Source: Amycolatopsis echigonensis (GTDB lineage: Bacteria > Actinomycetota > Actinomycetes > Mycobacteriales > Pseudonocardiaceae). Taken from it: 64,000 nucleotides of DNA. The first letter of the stretch is position 1, and each line of letters begins with the position of its first letter. The notes beneath the pieces are model-generated. The model did no database searches. It saw only the letters and a program-made list of their open reading frames with translations, and was not told where the DNA came from. Positions 41,191 to 48,969 of this stretch are shown here, piece by piece. A program made the translations under genes and the position numbers. Location of the stretch: positions 20,668 through 84,667 of the forward strand of contig NZ_JACJHR010000036.1 in NCBI RefSeq assembly GCF_014174495.1. The letters are read 5' to 3'.

Positions 41191-41533
41191 GGTCGGCCGC
41201 CGACCCGCGCTTGGGTGTCCCGAATCGCCGGATCGTGCGCGGTTCAAGGCAAGCGGATGGTTAACGCGCGGCCCTATGCGGTTTTCTACCCGATCGGGTG
41301 ACGAGGCTCGGTCGAGAACCGGCCGCCGAGCAGCCGTTCGGGCTCCGCCCGCAGCCATCTGCCCGGCTTCGGATCCTGGTTCGTGGTCACCGGCTGTGGC
41401 ATTTCTGCGCAGCACCCGGAAGCGGAGCGAAACCCGGCGAACCGATCGCGGCCGGTCGGTCCGCCTCTTCCTTCCCCGCACGATCACTCGGGACGCCGAG
41501 CGCAGGACCGCAGGGCACTCCGCTCCCGCCAAA

Positions 41534-41577
41534 GTCCGTGAAGGGAACCCTCCGGGAATCAGATTTCCCTCACGGGC
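41534..41577. repeat. Dispersed palindromic repeat, family 1, shortened copy
   Basis: Begins GTCCGTGAAGGG, identical to the left arm of the copy at 11262-11316, then shares CCGGGAATCAGATT, and ends with CCCTCACGGGC. The right arm is about 11 nt shorter than in the complete copy. The DNA around it is a decayed intergenic region. Confidence 0.75.
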
Positions 41578-41690
41578 CTTCCCGATTCCGCACCACTTCC
41601 GAAGAAACCGCAGTCCGGCTGGATGGACGTGATCGCGGGCGGACCGGTCCGCGGCATCCGGTAGCGGTGGCACCTGGGCCTCAACCGGGG

Positions 41691-42596
41691 TCAGGCGTTC
41701 GCCAAGCGCAGCCGTTCCGCTGCCTGCAACCGAAGCGCGTCACCGCAAAGCGGCCGACCTCCGTGCAGCGCTTCCCACCGGGCATGGTGCGAAGCTGGCC
41801 ACAAGCTGGCCGCCCACGCGACTTCCTGTTCGGCCAAGGAGAACCGTCGGCCGCGGAAGTCCTGATAGGACTCCAGGAACGCCGCGGAACTCTCGATCGG
41901 CGCCAACGTCGGCGGGGTCGTGCTCGGGAACGTCCCGCTCGCCGCGCCCGCGAGTGCTGCCTCCGGTTGCCATGCCAGACTGTCCCAGTCGTGGACCGTC
42001 CAGCCTTCCTGGGCATCCCAGCGGAGGTTCTGTGCTTCGAAATCTCCGTGGCCGAGGACATTCGGCAGGTCAGCCGCGAGCAGCCGGCGGCGGGCTCGGT
42101 CGGCGGTCTTGGCGACCTCCTCGGGCACCGCGCTCTGGTCTCGTTCGTCCAGGAAGTCGATGGCCGGCCACAGGCCGGGGTCGGCGTGATCCCAACGCAG
42201 CCAGCGCGGGTTCGGCAGCGGCGGCTGGACGGAAATCTCGGAGAGGGCGGCCATCAGCAGGGCGAAGACCTCGGCATAGCGCGTGGCGATCTCAGGCGAG
42301 TCACCGGAAATCACGTGGCCCCCGGGGCGGTATTCCTCGGCGTGCACGGCCAGAGAGCCGACTGGGACAACCGGCGTCAGCGGCCGTGCGCACGGAAAGC
42401 CCCGCGCAGCCAGTTCAGCTTGCGCGGCGACGCACGACTCAGCGCGGCCGTCGTCCGGACGGGCTTTGACCACGACCTTCCGACCGTCTTCCAGCCGCAG
42501 ACCGTGCACGGTCGAGATCATTCGTGCCTCGAACAGCACTTCTGCAGGTGCGACGCCGAGATGCGTGAGGCACCAAAGCGACAGCCATTGTTCCAC
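41691..42596 (-). CDS. APH-type phosphotransferase
   Basis: A 301-residue kinase of the aminoglycoside phosphotransferase/choline kinase fold. The catalytic loop GHGDFEAQN (His183, Asp185, Asn190) and the metal-binding HDWDSLAW (Asp203) are present; Lys44 (VVVKARP) is the ATP-binding lysine. The GTG start at 42596 directly follows the stop of the preceding gene (no gap), with GGAG 8 nt upstream inside that gene, so it is translationally linked to the small helical protein and the MerR-clamp regulator. Substrate unknown: an antibiotic, a sugar or a small metabolite. A resistance role would fit the MerR-led operon but is inference. Confidence 0.87.
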   Translation of the reverse strand: MEQWLSLWCLTHLGVAPAEVLFEARMISTVHGLRLEDGRKVVVKARPDDGRAESCVAAQAELAARGFPCARPLTPVVPVGSLAVHAEEYRPGGHVISGDSPEIATRYAEVFALLMAALSEISVQPPLPNPRWLRWDHADPGLWPAIDFLDERDQSAVPEEVAKTADRARRRLLAADLPNVLGHGDFEAQNLRWDAQEGWTVHDWDSLAWQPEAALAGAASGTFPSTTPPTLAPIESSAAFLESYQDFRGRRFSLAEQEVAWAASLWPASHHARWEALHGGRPLCGDALRLQAAERLRLANA

Positions 42597-43082
42597 TTAG
42601 TCGACTCCCGGTGCTGTCGTGCGTCGTTCGGTGGACCGGCGTTCGATGGCTTCCGCGACGCCGTCGATCGCCTGTCGGATCATCGCACCGTATTCGTCGT
42701 CGGCCAACGCGTCCTGGCCGTTTCGCGCTTCGGAGATCTGTTCCTCTGCTGCGGAGAACGACCCCAGACGGCGGAAGTTGTCGGCCAGGTTCAGGTGCAG
42801 CGACGGGTAGAAGCCTGCGATCCGAAGCCCGGCGTCGTGGGACTGCACCTGTTCATCAGTCACTGTCGCGGCGGCGTCCAGTGCTCTGATATCCCAGACC
42901 AGCGCTTCTGCCGGGTCAGCGAACAAATCCGCTTGGTAGTGGGCCAGAACGCAACGGTAGAACGGGTTTCCGCCCGGCCCGATGTCGTCCCACAGTTCCT
43001 GCAGACGCGCCCGCGCGGCGTCCGTCGCGCCCGTTCGGCCTTGCGTGACCGCGGCCGTGATCTCGGCCATCGTGTCCGTCAT
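42597..43082 (-). CDS. Uncharacterised 161-residue helical (TPR-like) protein
   Basis: I do not recognise a named family. The protein is almost entirely helical with repeated alanine/leucine patterns: TDAARARLQELWDDIGPGG, RCVLAHYQADLFADPAEALVWDIRALDAA and FYPSLHLNLADNFRRLGSFSAAEEQISEA look like two or three TPR-type helical hairpins. The ATG at 43082 overlaps the stop of the MerR-clamp gene by 4 nt (ATGA), and the kinase gene follows with no gap. It is likely a scaffold or adaptor that works with one of these neighbours. Confidence 0.75.
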   Translation of the reverse strand: MTDTMAEITAAVTQGRTGATDAARARLQELWDDIGPGGNPFYRCVLAHYQADLFADPAEALVWDIRALDAAATVTDEQVQSHDAGLRIAGFYPSLHLNLADNFRRLGSFSAAEEQISEARNGQDALADDEYGAMIRQAIDGVAEAIERRSTERRTTAPGVD

Positions 43083-44119
43083 CCGGCATTTCCTTTCACT
43101 GGCATGGCGAGGGTGGTGAGGTCGCCGTCGTCGGCGGAGCGCACGACGACCGGCAGGTGCGGGCCCGCGACGTCCAGCATCACGTCCGGGCCGACGGCGG
43201 TGCTGATCGCCGGGTGCAGCGTGCTCACGGCGAAGGAGAGGGAGATCGGCGGTCCCATGACGTCCGCGGGGATTGCGTCGGTGCCTACCGTGATCGCTGC
43301 GGCGGAGAGATCCAGTTGGATCTGCGGGGTGTACTGGCGCTCCAGACCTGCCACGAGCGCGTTGCGAGATATCACTGCCCGCGTAAGGACTTCTGGCAGA
43401 GACGCGAGCATCAGCCGGTAGTCGGGGAACTCGTCGGCCAGCGTGCGACAGGTCCGTACTGTCCCGTCGTCGCCCTGGAAGAGGATTTCCTCCCCGCGGA
43501 CGCTGAGCCGCAGTTCGTGCCGACGGCGCGTCCACGGCATCGCCAGCCGCAGGTCGTCGGCGTCGACAGTCGCGGTCCACGTCGACGAGCTCGGTTCGGC
43601 TGGGACCAACGTGCGGGTCGAGAGCCGGTACCGGTCGGTGGCGGTGAGCACGATCGCCTCGGGAGAGACCTCCAGGTGCACCCCGTTGAGCACCGGCAGG
43701 TCCTGCGTGGTCGCGGTCAGCACCTGCTCGACGGCCGCGGTCAACACCGGACCAGTCAGCTGGACCGACGACGCGGGTGCCGGCGAGCCCAGCGTGGCCT
43801 TCACCGCCGCGGCGGTTTCCCGTGCCTGCTGCACCTGAGATACCAACCCGGCGACGTGGTCGTCGATGATCCGCGACGCGTCGGCCGGCTCCGCGGCGAG
43901 AACCGCACCGACCCGTTCCAGCGGCAGGCCGATCTCCCGCAACCGCCGGACAAGCAGCGCGGCCGAGACCTGCCCCGGGGAGTAGTAGCGGTAACCGGAT
44001 TCCTCGTCCACCCGGACCGGCCGCACGAGGCCGGAATCGGCGTAGAAGCGCAGCGCGCTGGCGGTCAGCCCGCAGCGGCGGGCGAACGCTCCGATAGTCA
44101 GCAGGGCAGAGGTGGACAC
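43079..44119 (-). CDS. MerR regulator fused to a DNA-polymerase-III beta-clamp-like domain
   Basis: A protein of about 346 residues. Residues about 5-80 are a MerR winged helix (LTIGAFARRCGLTASALRFYADSGLV, with SGYRYY wing) followed by a dimerisation helix. Residues about 125-346 resemble two domains of the sliding clamp DnaN: LNGVHLEVSPEAIVLTATDRYRLSTRTL matches the clamp DRYRL segment and the end VVVRSADDGDLTTLAMPVK matches the clamp C-terminus. I chose the GTG at 44119; the longer TTG start (44140) lies inside the promoter-operator, and a -10 element 6 nt before the GTG suggests a leaderless message. It heads a three-gene operon. The clamp fold may sense a ligand or bind a DNA-associated partner (inference). 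Confidence 0.82.
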   Translation of the reverse strand: MSTSALLTIGAFARRCGLTASALRFYADSGLVRPVRVDEESGYRYYSPGQVSAALLVRRLREIGLPLERVGAVLAAEPADASRIIDDHVAGLVSQVQQARETAAAVKATLGSPAPASSVQLTGPVLTAAVEQVLTATTQDLPVLNGVHLEVSPEAIVLTATDRYRLSTRTLVPAEPSSSTWTATVDADDLRLAMPWTRRRHELRLSVRGEEILFQGDDGTVRTCRTLADEFPDYRLMLASLPEVLTRAVISRNALVAGLERQYTPQIQLDLSAAAITVGTDAIPADVMGPPISLSFAVSTLHPAISTAVGPDVMLDVAGPHLPVVVRSADDGDLTTLAMPVKGNAG

Positions 44120-44125
44120 CTGCCC

Positions 44126-44156
44126 ATCATCGGGCTTCAAGCAGCTTGAAGGTCAA
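44126..44156 (-). promoter_or_regulatory. MerR-type promoter with 19-bp spacer and central palindrome
   Basis: On the minus strand, -35 TTGACC (44151-44156) and -10 GATGAT (44126-44131) are separated by 19 bp, the over-long spacing typical of MerR-activated promoters. The spacer holds the perfect dyad CTTCAAG-CTG-CTTGAAG (44135-44151). This is autoregulation of the MerR-clamp operon, and it fixes the start codon as the GTG just downstream. Confidence 0.8.
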
Positions 44157-44319
44157 CCCCGACGCAGTTGACCACGGGATTTCGCCGGGTGCAGGCCGGG
44201 CCGCCGGACGGCCGCCGAGGTCGCGCTGTCGGTTGAGCGGAGCCGTCTCCGCCGGACGGCTGCGGCACCGAGCGGCTGCCACCCCGCGCGAACTCACCGC
44301 GGCTGGCCCGACCGGTGCG

Positions 44320-45168
44320 TTAGGCCAGCGCGAGCGCGTCGTCGATCGTGGCGTCCAGGAACGCGAGCGTGTCGCGGCGACGCGCCAGGGGATTCCGGTA
44401 GCTGCGACGGCCTTCCGCGCCTTCGGTGCGCAGGCTCAAGCTCTCCGCGATGATCCGCTGCCATCGTGGGGCGAATTCCCTTGCCGCATAGCGGCCCGCG
44501 CCGCATTTGGACGTCATTTCCCCGGTGGCCAGCAGATGGTGCAGGCGGCTCACTCCGAGCACCGCCCACACCGGGAACCACGGGCTCATCCCGATCGCGA
44601 GCGACAGCGCACTGGTGCGCCGGTTCTTCTCCCACCACGGCCGCCAGTAGCGGCTCAGATTGTCCACAGTGAACGCGCGCAAGGCATCCTGGTCCGCCCA
44701 AACGTCCACATCGGACGGCTCAGGACCGCGCAGTGCGATCCCGCGGCTGGCGAGTTCGCAGAACAGCACCGGGTTGACGCCGCCCCGGCCCGCCGACGTG
44801 AACCGGCCTTCCTGCATGCATGGAACGTCCGGGCAGTCGTCAGGTCCGGCGGCGAGGTCGGCCCAGGTCAGCACGGACCCATCGAAATGCGGCTTCGGGA
44901 ACCGGGCGACCGTCGTGGCATGCGCCTGCGCCAGTGCTGATATCTCACCGGGTTCCGGACGCCGATCAGCGACCGCGACGAAATCGATGTCGCTGGCGGT
45001 GCTGAGCCGTCCGCGTCCGGCACCGCGAGCGTGGAAGTCGCCGAAGCAGACCGAGCCGACCAGGTAGAAACCGGTCACCAGACCTGGTGCAGATCGGTCC
45101 GCTGTGGACAGAAACAGCTCGGTGCTTCGGCGGGCTTCCTCAGGTATCTCACGGGGCACGCCTGCCAC
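44320..45168 (-). CDS. Nucleotidyltransferase-fold protein (adenylyltransferase-like)
   Basis: A 282-residue protein with the nucleotidyltransferase core GSVCFGDF (38-45) and SDIDFVAV (59-66; Asp60 and Asp62 bind Mg), followed by a helical C-terminal half similar to AadA/DUF4111-type aminoglycoside adenylyltransferases. It would transfer a nucleotide to a small substrate such as an antibiotic. The GTG start at 45168 has a poor ribosome binding site. A Vat-like acetyltransferase gene ends 9 bp upstream on the same strand, so both may be one transcript. Substrate and resistance role unproven. Confidence 0.83.
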   Translation of the reverse strand: MAGVPREIPEEARRSTELFLSTADRSAPGLVTGFYLVGSVCFGDFHARGAGRGRLSTASDIDFVAVADRRPEPGEISALAQAHATTVARFPKPHFDGSVLTWADLAAGPDDCPDVPCMQEGRFTSAGRGGVNPVLFCELASRGIALRGPEPSDVDVWADQDALRAFTVDNLSRYWRPWWEKNRRTSALSLAIGMSPWFPVWAVLGVSRLHHLLATGEMTSKCGAGRYAAREFAPRWQRIIAESLSLRTEGAEGRRSYRNPLARRRDTLAFLDATIDDALALA

Positions 45169-45177
45169 GTTACCCAG

Positions 45178-45786
45178 TTACGCGAGCTCGGCCGCGGCCT
45201 TCGCCAGTGCGTCGACACTGCCGGACATGACCGTGCGGACGTGCTTGGTGAGGTGGTCCAGCGGCCAGTCCCACCAGGCGATCGCCAGCAGTCGCTCGAC
45301 GTCCTCGTCGCTGTACCGGCGGCGGATCAGCTTGGCCGGATTGCCGCCGCCGATGCCGTAGTCCGGCACGTCGTCGACTACCACGGCTCCGGACGCGACG
45401 ATCGCGCCGTGTCCGATGCGGACGCCCGGCATGACCATCGCCCGGTAACCGAGCCAGACGTCGTTGCCCAGCACCGTGTCGCCGCGCCCGGGCAGACCGG
45501 TGATGGCGTCGAAGTGCTCGGCCCAGTCGCCGCCCATGATCGGGAACGGGAACGTCGACGGCCCGTCCATCCGGTGGTTCGCGCCGTTCATGATGAACCG
45601 CACGCCTTCGCCGAGCGCGCAGTACTTGCCGATCACGAGCTTCTCCGGCCCGTAGTGGTACAGCACGTTGCGGGTCTCGAAGGCGGTCGGCTCGTCCGGG
45701 TCGTCGTAGTAGGAGAACTCGCCGACATCGATCAGCGGCGAGGTGACCAGTGGTTTCAGCAGCACCACCCGCGGCTGCTCGGGCAT
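45178..45786 (-). CDS. Vat-like xenobiotic acetyltransferase (left-handed beta-helix)
   Basis: A 202-residue hexapeptide-repeat acetyltransferase. The active-site region IMNGANHRMDG has the catalytic His71, and the left-handed helix (GDTVLGNDVWLGYRAMVMPG, then VRIGHGAIVASGAVVVDDV) ends with GGNPAKLIRRRYSDEDVERLL and WWDW, all hallmarks of streptogramin A (Vat) and chloramphenicol (XAT) acetyltransferases. It is about 10-15 residues shorter than classical Vat. It acetylates a hydroxyl group using acetyl-CoA. Such homologues in soil actinomycetes may detoxify antibiotics, but the native substrate is unknown. No clear ribosome binding site was found besides GAGATCT upstream. Confidence 0.87.
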   Translation of the reverse strand: MPEQPRVVLLKPLVTSPLIDVGEFSYYDDPDEPTAFETRNVLYHYGPEKLVIGKYCALGEGVRFIMNGANHRMDGPSTFPFPIMGGDWAEHFDAITGLPGRGDTVLGNDVWLGYRAMVMPGVRIGHGAIVASGAVVVDDVPDYGIGGGNPAKLIRRRYSDEDVERLLAIAWWDWPLDHLTKHVRTVMSGSVDALAKAAAELA

Positions 45787-45846
45787 CGGGTGCAGGACGG
45801 TCGGATCAGGGAAAATGAGAGATCTCCTTGGCGTGGTTCTGATATC

Positions 45847-46476
45847 TCAAAGGCGGCAGGCGGCGGACCCGAAACCCAGCCAGGTGTGCCGGTTGCCCCA
45901 CCAGCACCAGCCGACCTTCGGGGCGTCGCGGCGCTCGCTTCCGTCCCGGCCGGTGCCGTTGCTGATCCACAGCGCCGGCGTGCGGGCGTCGAACTTGCCG
46001 TTCTCCTTGCGCAGCCGGGAGCCGATGGTCATGAAGCAATGATTGCGCTCGAGCGCCGACGGCTGGTGCAGCACCCAGTGGATCCCCTCGGTCAGCAGCA
46101 GCGGACTGCGCCCGGCCTTGGCGATCGCCGGCAGGGCTTCCTCGGGGCTCCAGTTCGCCATCTCGTCACCGCGGTCGATCCCGGTCACCAGATACAGCGG
46201 CGCGTCGGGGAGGTCGATGTCGTGCGGCGCGAACTGGTCGACGTCCGGCATGTCGGTGACGACGAATCCGGGCTTTCCTTCGCAGCGGAGCAGCGGCGAG
46301 AGCGCCGACGCGGGCGCCCGATCCGGATGGATCGCCAGCAGCGCGCCGTCCGCGTCGCTGTGGTCCGCGGCGAAAGCGCGCAGGTCATCGGCGGAAAGCC
46401 GCGCGATCTCGGGCACTCCCAGCGCGATCAGGTGGTCCGCCTGGTCCGCGAGCGACGGGAGAGCAGCGATCGACAA
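45847..46476 (-). CDS. DUF5701-family protein
   Basis: A 209-residue protein of an actinobacterial family of unknown function. The C-terminal signature VGWCWWGNRHTWLGF and the middle WSPEEALPAIAKAGRSPLLLTEGIHWVL are diagnostic. No signal peptide or membrane segment. The TTG start at 46476 is supported by GGAGAA 7 nt upstream. It is divergent from a TetR regulator gene, and two copies of a 15-bp dyad lie in the 96-bp gap, so it is probably under that TetR. A physiological role cannot be stated. Confidence 0.82.
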   Translation of the reverse strand: MSIAALPSLADQADHLIALGVPEIARLSADDLRAFAADHSDADGALLAIHPDRAPASALSPLLRCEGKPGFVVTDMPDVDQFAPHDIDLPDAPLYLVTGIDRGDEMANWSPEEALPAIAKAGRSPLLLTEGIHWVLHQPSALERNHCFMTIGSRLRKENGKFDARTPALWISNGTGRDGSERRDAPKVGWCWWGNRHTWLGFGSAACRL

Positions 46477-46497
46477 GAGGTTCTCCTTCGGATTATC

Positions 46498-46565
46498 TTA
46501 CATCGGTAGTAAAAGTATGTCCGCACGACTAAATGGGTGTCAAGGTAAATTTACGTCGGAGGTAA
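46498..46565. promoter_or_regulatory. Two copies of a 15-bp TetR-type operator
   Basis: TTACATCGGTAGTAA (46498-46512) and TTACGTCGGAGGTAA (46551-46565) share TTACRTCGGNRGTAA with TTAC/GTAA dyad ends. The second covers the ribosome binding site of the TetR gene. They lie in an unusually AT-rich divergent gap between the DUF5701 and TetR genes, as expected for autoregulation and control of both sides. Confidence 0.75.
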
Positions 46566-46572
46566 GTTTTCG

Positions 46573-47199
46573 ATGGAGCTAGGCCTGCGGGAAGCCAAGA
46601 AGCAGGAGACGCGCCAGCTGATCTCCGACCACGCGACGCGGCTGTTCCTGGAGCAGGGCTTCGAGGAGACGACGATCGCCCAGGTCGCGGCGGCCGCGCG
46701 GGTCGCGAAGAAGACGGTGACCAACTACTTCGCCCGCAAGGAAGACCTGGTCCTGGACCACCAGGACGAGTTCGTCGCGACCCTGGCGGACGCGGTGTCG
46801 TCGCGGCAGCCAGGGGAGTCCGCGCTCGCCGCGCTGCGGCGGACGTTCGAGGCCGCGGTCGCCGCGAAGGACCCGGTGGCCGGGTTCGCGGGCCAGGAGT
46901 TCAGCCGGATGATCGCCGAGAGCCCGACGTTGTCCGCGCGCCTCCGAGTCCTGCATGAACAGCGGGAACGAGCCTTGGCGGACGCACTGGCGGACGCGGT
47001 CGGCAGCTCTCGGTCGGACATCATCGTCCGGACCGCGGCCGGGCTGCTGGGGGCGGTGCACCACATCCTGTTCCAGCGGATCGAGGAGCTGACCCTGGCC
47101 GGGCGGCCCGTCGACGAGGTCGCGGAGACGGTCGCGGCGGAGGCCGCACAGGCGTTTGACCTGCTGGAACCCTCGCTGGGGAACTACGCCGTGGCCTGA
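46573..47199 (+). CDS. TetR-family regulator of the adjacent exporter
   Basis: A 208-residue regulator with an N-terminal helix-turn-helix (about 12-58; TTIAQVAAAARVAKKTVTNYF) and a C-terminal MftR-like or TetR_C domain. GGAGG lies 11 nt before the ATG and is part of the second operator copy. It is followed after 146 bp by a DHA2 multidrug exporter and is divergent from a DUF5701 gene, the standard arrangement of an efflux repressor. Confidence 0.92.
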   Translation: MELGLREAKKQETRQLISDHATRLFLEQGFEETTIAQVAAAARVAKKTVTNYFARKEDLVLDHQDEFVATLADAVSSRQPGESALAALRRTFEAAVAAKDPVAGFAGQEFSRMIAESPTLSARLRVLHEQRERALADALADAVGSSRSDIIVRTAAGLLGAVHHILFQRIEELTLAGRPVDEVAETVAAEAAQAFDLLEPSLGNYAVA

Positions 47200-47345
47200 T
47201 CCGGCGCGGATCGCGGCCGCGGCGTCGTGCGCGCGACTGCTTCCCCCGAAACCGTCCGAAGAAGTTTTCCCCGGGATGTCGATCCGCCCGCAGCTCGATC
47301 GTCGCTTGAGTGAGACGACCGAAAAGACCTCACAGGGGAGACGAC

Positions 47346-48878
47346 ATGAGTGCCGGACGACGCGAGTGGCTGGGCCTGGCAGTGCTGGCGCTGCCGACCG
47401 TGCTGTTGTCGCTGGACATGAGCGTGCTGCACCTCGCGGTTCCGCACCTCGCCGCGGATCTGCGGCCCTCCAGCACGCAGCTGCTGTGGATCATCGACAT
47501 CTACGGCTTCATGATCGCCGGGTTCCTCGTCACGATGGGGACCCTCGGCGACCGGATCGGCAGGCGGAAGCTGCTGATGATCGGCGGCGGCGCATTCGGG
47601 CTCGCGTCGGTCGCGGCGGCGTTCTCGACCAGTCCGGAGATGCTGATCGCCGCGCGGGCCGTGCTCGGGATCGCCGGGGCGACGCTCATGCCGTCGACGC
47701 TCGCGTTGATCAGCAACATGTTCCCGAACCCCAAACAGCGCGGCACCGCGATCGCGGTGTGGATGAGCTGCTTCATGGGCGGCATGGTGGTCGGCCCGGT
47801 CGCCGGCGGGTTCCTGCTGGAGCATTTCCGCTGGGGTTCGGTGTTCTTGATGGGCGTGCCGGTGATGATCCTGCTGCTCGCGACCGCGCCGAAGCTGCTG
47901 CCGGAATACCGCGACACCTCGGCCGGACGTCTTGACCTCGCCAGCGTCGCCCTGTCGCTCGCCGCGATCCTGCCGGTCATCTACGCGCTCAAGGAAATCG
48001 CCAAGAACGGCTTGTCCCTGACCGAAATCGTCGTGCTCGTCGTGGGACTCTCGGTCGGTGCGGTGTTCGTCCGGCGACAGCGGCGGCTCGAGCACCCATT
48101 GCTGGACCTCCGGCTCTTCCGGGTGCGCGCGTTCAGCGCGGCAGTGGCGATCATGCTGGTCGGCGCGGTCACCATGGGCGGCGTGTTCATGCTGGTCAGC
48201 CAGTATCTGCAGATGGTCGCCGGGTTGAGCACCGTCGACGCCGGGCTGCTGCTGGTCCCGCAGGCGCTCGCGGTGGTCGCAGGATCGATGATCGCGCCGC
48301 GGCTGGCGCGCCGGTTCCGTCCGGAATTCGTGCTGGGCTTCGGAATGCTGGTCGCGGCGGCGGGAATTCTGTTGTTCACGCTCGCCAGCGGGTCCGGCGG
48401 GGTGACGTTCGTGGTGCTGGGCATGTCGATCGCCAGCTTCGGAATGGGCCCGCAGGGCGTGCTGTGCACCGAAATGGTGGTCGGCTCGGTCCCGCCGCAA
48501 CGGGCAGGCGCGGCCTCGGCGATGTCGGAGACCAGCGCGGAATTCGGGATCGCCATGGGGATCGCGGTGTTCGGCAGCGTCGCGACGGCGGTGTACCGCG
48601 GTCAGATCGCGGTCCCGGCTCACGTGCCCGCCGCGGCGGCCGCCCAGGCAACCGACAGCATGGCTGGCGCGATGGAGGCGTCGGCGACGCTGCCCGGCGC
48701 GGTGGGGGAGCAGCTGCTGGCTACGGCGCGGGACGCGTTCAGCTCGGGGCTGCACACTGTCGCCGGGATCGGTGCGGCGATCGTGGTGGTGTTCGCGGTG
48801 GTCGGGATGGTCGCGCTGCGGAGTTCCCAGACGAAGGCGGCGGCGAAGGCGGAGGAACCGGTGCCGGTCGCGTCGTGA
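47346..48878 (+). CDS. DHA2-family multidrug MFS exporter
   Basis: A 510-residue major facilitator with about 14 membrane segments. The N-terminal LSLDMSVLHLAVPHLAADL motif (motif D1-like), the loop motif GDRIGRRKLLMIG (motif A), and the motif C-like GGMVVGPVAGG place it with SmvA/QacA-type drug:proton antiporters. The ATG follows GGGGAG at 6 nt. It lies downstream of a TetR regulator that probably represses it, and ends at a hairpin (48898-48948). Substrates are not predictable; cationic drugs or dyes are usual. Confidence 0.93.
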   Translation: MSAGRREWLGLAVLALPTVLLSLDMSVLHLAVPHLAADLRPSSTQLLWIIDIYGFMIAGFLVTMGTLGDRIGRRKLLMIGGGAFGLASVAAAFSTSPEMLIAARAVLGIAGATLMPSTLALISNMFPNPKQRGTAIAVWMSCFMGGMVVGPVAGGFLLEHFRWGSVFLMGVPVMILLLATAPKLLPEYRDTSAGRLDLASVALSLAAILPVIYALKEIAKNGLSLTEIVVLVVGLSVGAVFVRRQRRLEHPLLDLRLFRVRAFSAAVAIMLVGAVTMGGVFMLVSQYLQMVAGLSTVDAGLLLVPQALAVVAGSMIAPRLARRFRPEFVLGFGMLVAAAGILLFTLASGSGGVTFVVLGMSIASFGMGPQGVLCTEMVVGSVPPQRAGAASAMSETSAEFGIAMGIAVFGSVATAVYRGQIAVPAHVPAAAAAQATDSMAGAMEASATLPGAVGEQLLATARDAFSSGLHTVAGIGAAIVVVFAVVGMVALRSSQTKAAAKAEEPVPVAS

Positions 48879-48897
48879 ACCTGGTGTTCCCACGCCA

Positions 48898-48948
48898 GCG
48901 GGCCGGTGTTCCCGCCGAGCTTCAAGCCCGGCCGGAGCACCGGCCCGC
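48898..48948. terminator. Hairpin between convergent exporter and methyltransferase genes
   Basis: GCGGGCCGGTG (48898-48908) pairs perfectly with CACCGGCCCGC (48938-48948) across a 29-nt spacer that itself is GC-rich. It lies 19 bp after the exporter stop and 21 bp from the methyltransferase stop. Confidence 0.6.
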
Positions 48949-48969
48949 AGTGATGTCTCTGGTGCGCGG

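Larger units (their letters stand above)
41087..41690. other. 604-bp non-coding or decayed stretch
   Basis: No intact gene is visible. The stretch contains a short AraC-like remnant (41125-41190) and a shortened palindromic repeat (41534-41577). Open frames on both strands run through it, as is common in very GC-rich DNA, but none resembles a protein family or has a supported start. Confidence 0.5.

Noticed and set aside
41298..43421. A 707-codon plus-strand frame across the decayed gap and the kinase region
   Set aside because: It runs over non-coding DNA and then opposite three minus-strand genes that are well supported and coupled. Its translation resembles no family.
44120..44140. Longer start (TTG at 44140) for the MerR-clamp protein
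   Set aside because: The TTG lies inside the operator between the -35 and -10 elements, so it would not be transcribed.
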